Source of the DNA: Fusobacteriaceae bacterium
Lineage (GTDB): Bacteria; Fusobacteriota; Fusobacteriia; Fusobacteriales; Fusobacteriaceae
Direction of reading: 5' to 3'
NCBI GenBank assembly: GCA_900764925.1
Contig: CAAFPW010000107.1
Coordinates: 1 to 5,409, forward strand
Length of the DNA stretch: 5,409 nucleotides
Part shown: piece after piece, positions 5,256 to 5,409 of the stretch
Layout of the letters: each line of letters begins with the position of its first letter
Numbering within the stretch: the stretch's first letter is position 1
The notes under the pieces: model-generated
Database searches by the model: none
What the model saw: only the letters and a program-made list of their open reading frames with translations
Told to the model about the DNA's origin: nothing
Program-made: the position numbers and the translations under genes

Positions 5256-5409
5256 ATGGCTAACTATATAGTTCAGTTTCCACTAAAGGTAGAGAGATAT
5301 CAAAGAGATATTTTAGAGAAAAGATTTGAAATAGGTAGAGATATGTATAACTCTCTATTAAAAAAGATGTTTAAAAGATATAAAGAGATGGTGAAAACTA
5401 AAGTATATA
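5256..5409 (+). CDS. tnpB: TnpB-like (IS200/IS605 OrfB) RNA-guided nuclease, N-terminal 51 codons only
   Basis: The reading frame is open from ATG to the window edge, giving 51 residues, so the gene is cut by the window and not by mutation. The N-terminus has the TnpB layout: a short hydrophobic strand (NYIVQFPLKVE, 3-13), then a basic helix ending in a Tyr-Asn pair (EKRFEIGRDMYNSLLKK, 21-37). This resembles the 'pattern ... R.vYN.LL' opening of OrfB proteins. The RuvC residues and zinc ribbon that would prove it lie outside. AAAGGAG at 5245-5251, 4 nt before the ATG, fixes the start. Proteins of this type, with about 350-450 residues, cut DNA guided by an RNA from the element's right end and help the element persist. 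A Cas12-like or other RuvC protein cannot be excluded from 51 residues. Confidence 0.72.
   Translation, partial: MANYIVQFPLKVERYQRDILEKRFEIGRDMYNSLLKKMFKRYKEMVKTKVY

Larger units (their letters stand above)
5059..5409 (+). mobile_element. Left part of a tnpB-type (IS200/IS605 or IS1341-like) insertion element, cut by window edge
   Basis: The proposal rests on the TnpB-like N-terminus at 5256-5409 and on its own promoter and leader directly behind a strong terminator. These elements insert without target duplication, so no flanking duplication is expected. No tnpA transposase gene lies to the left, because the terminator and operon come first. Seen from this side the element is a lone tnpB unit. 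The left boundary is a guess, placed where the 31-bp repeat begins. TTTAAT at 5055-5060 sits across it and resembles the TTTAA-type targets known for some IS605 relatives. The right end, the guide-RNA region and any tnpA lie outside the window. Confidence 0.5.

Overview
The window is AT-rich DNA, densely coded on the + strand, and most likely comes from a Fusobacterium or close relative. This rests on codon and base composition, the AAGGAG/GGAGG ribosome binding sites, the gene content, and the style of the transposon protein that starts at the right edge. It is an inference, because there is no rRNA or other marker gene here.

Positions 7-4984 form one co-directional run of six genes with almost no space between them (1, 14, 1, 17 and 19 nt). 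They look like the body of a single operon whose promoter lies to the left of the window. In order they are: an LD-carboxypeptidase of family S66 (murein peptide recycling, cytoplasmic); the two halves of a split ThrE/YjjP-YjjB-type exporter (DUF1212 protein, then DUF3815 protein); a class A beta-lactamase-like serine hydrolase with no signal peptide and no visible omega-loop Glu; diaminopimelate epimerase (dapF); and a sodium/amino-acid symporter of the DAACS (GltPh/SstT) family. A long hairpin with a T-tract at 5003-5053 ends the operon.

Taken together, the operon handles cell-wall peptide and diamino-acid metabolism plus amino-acid or small-acid traffic in both directions across the membrane. 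LdcA releases D-Ala from cytoplasmic tetrapeptides and DapF makes meso-DAP. The exporter pair and the importer would balance amino-acid pools. The symporter lacks the residue that binds the side-chain carboxylate in the aspartate transporters, so a neutral amino acid is a better guess than glutamate or aspartate.

Immediately after the terminator the character changes. Positions 5059-5255 are non-coding and very AT-rich. They hold a near-consensus promoter with a palindrome in its spacer, a pair of 31-bp imperfect direct repeats exactly 154 bp apart, and a 12-bp inverted repeat inside them. They lead into the first 51 codons of a protein that looks like a TnpB (IS200/IS605 OrfB) nuclease, cut off by the window edge. 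I read this as the left end of a tnpB-type insertion element parked just behind the operon terminator. The repeat arrangement is the least explained part of the window.
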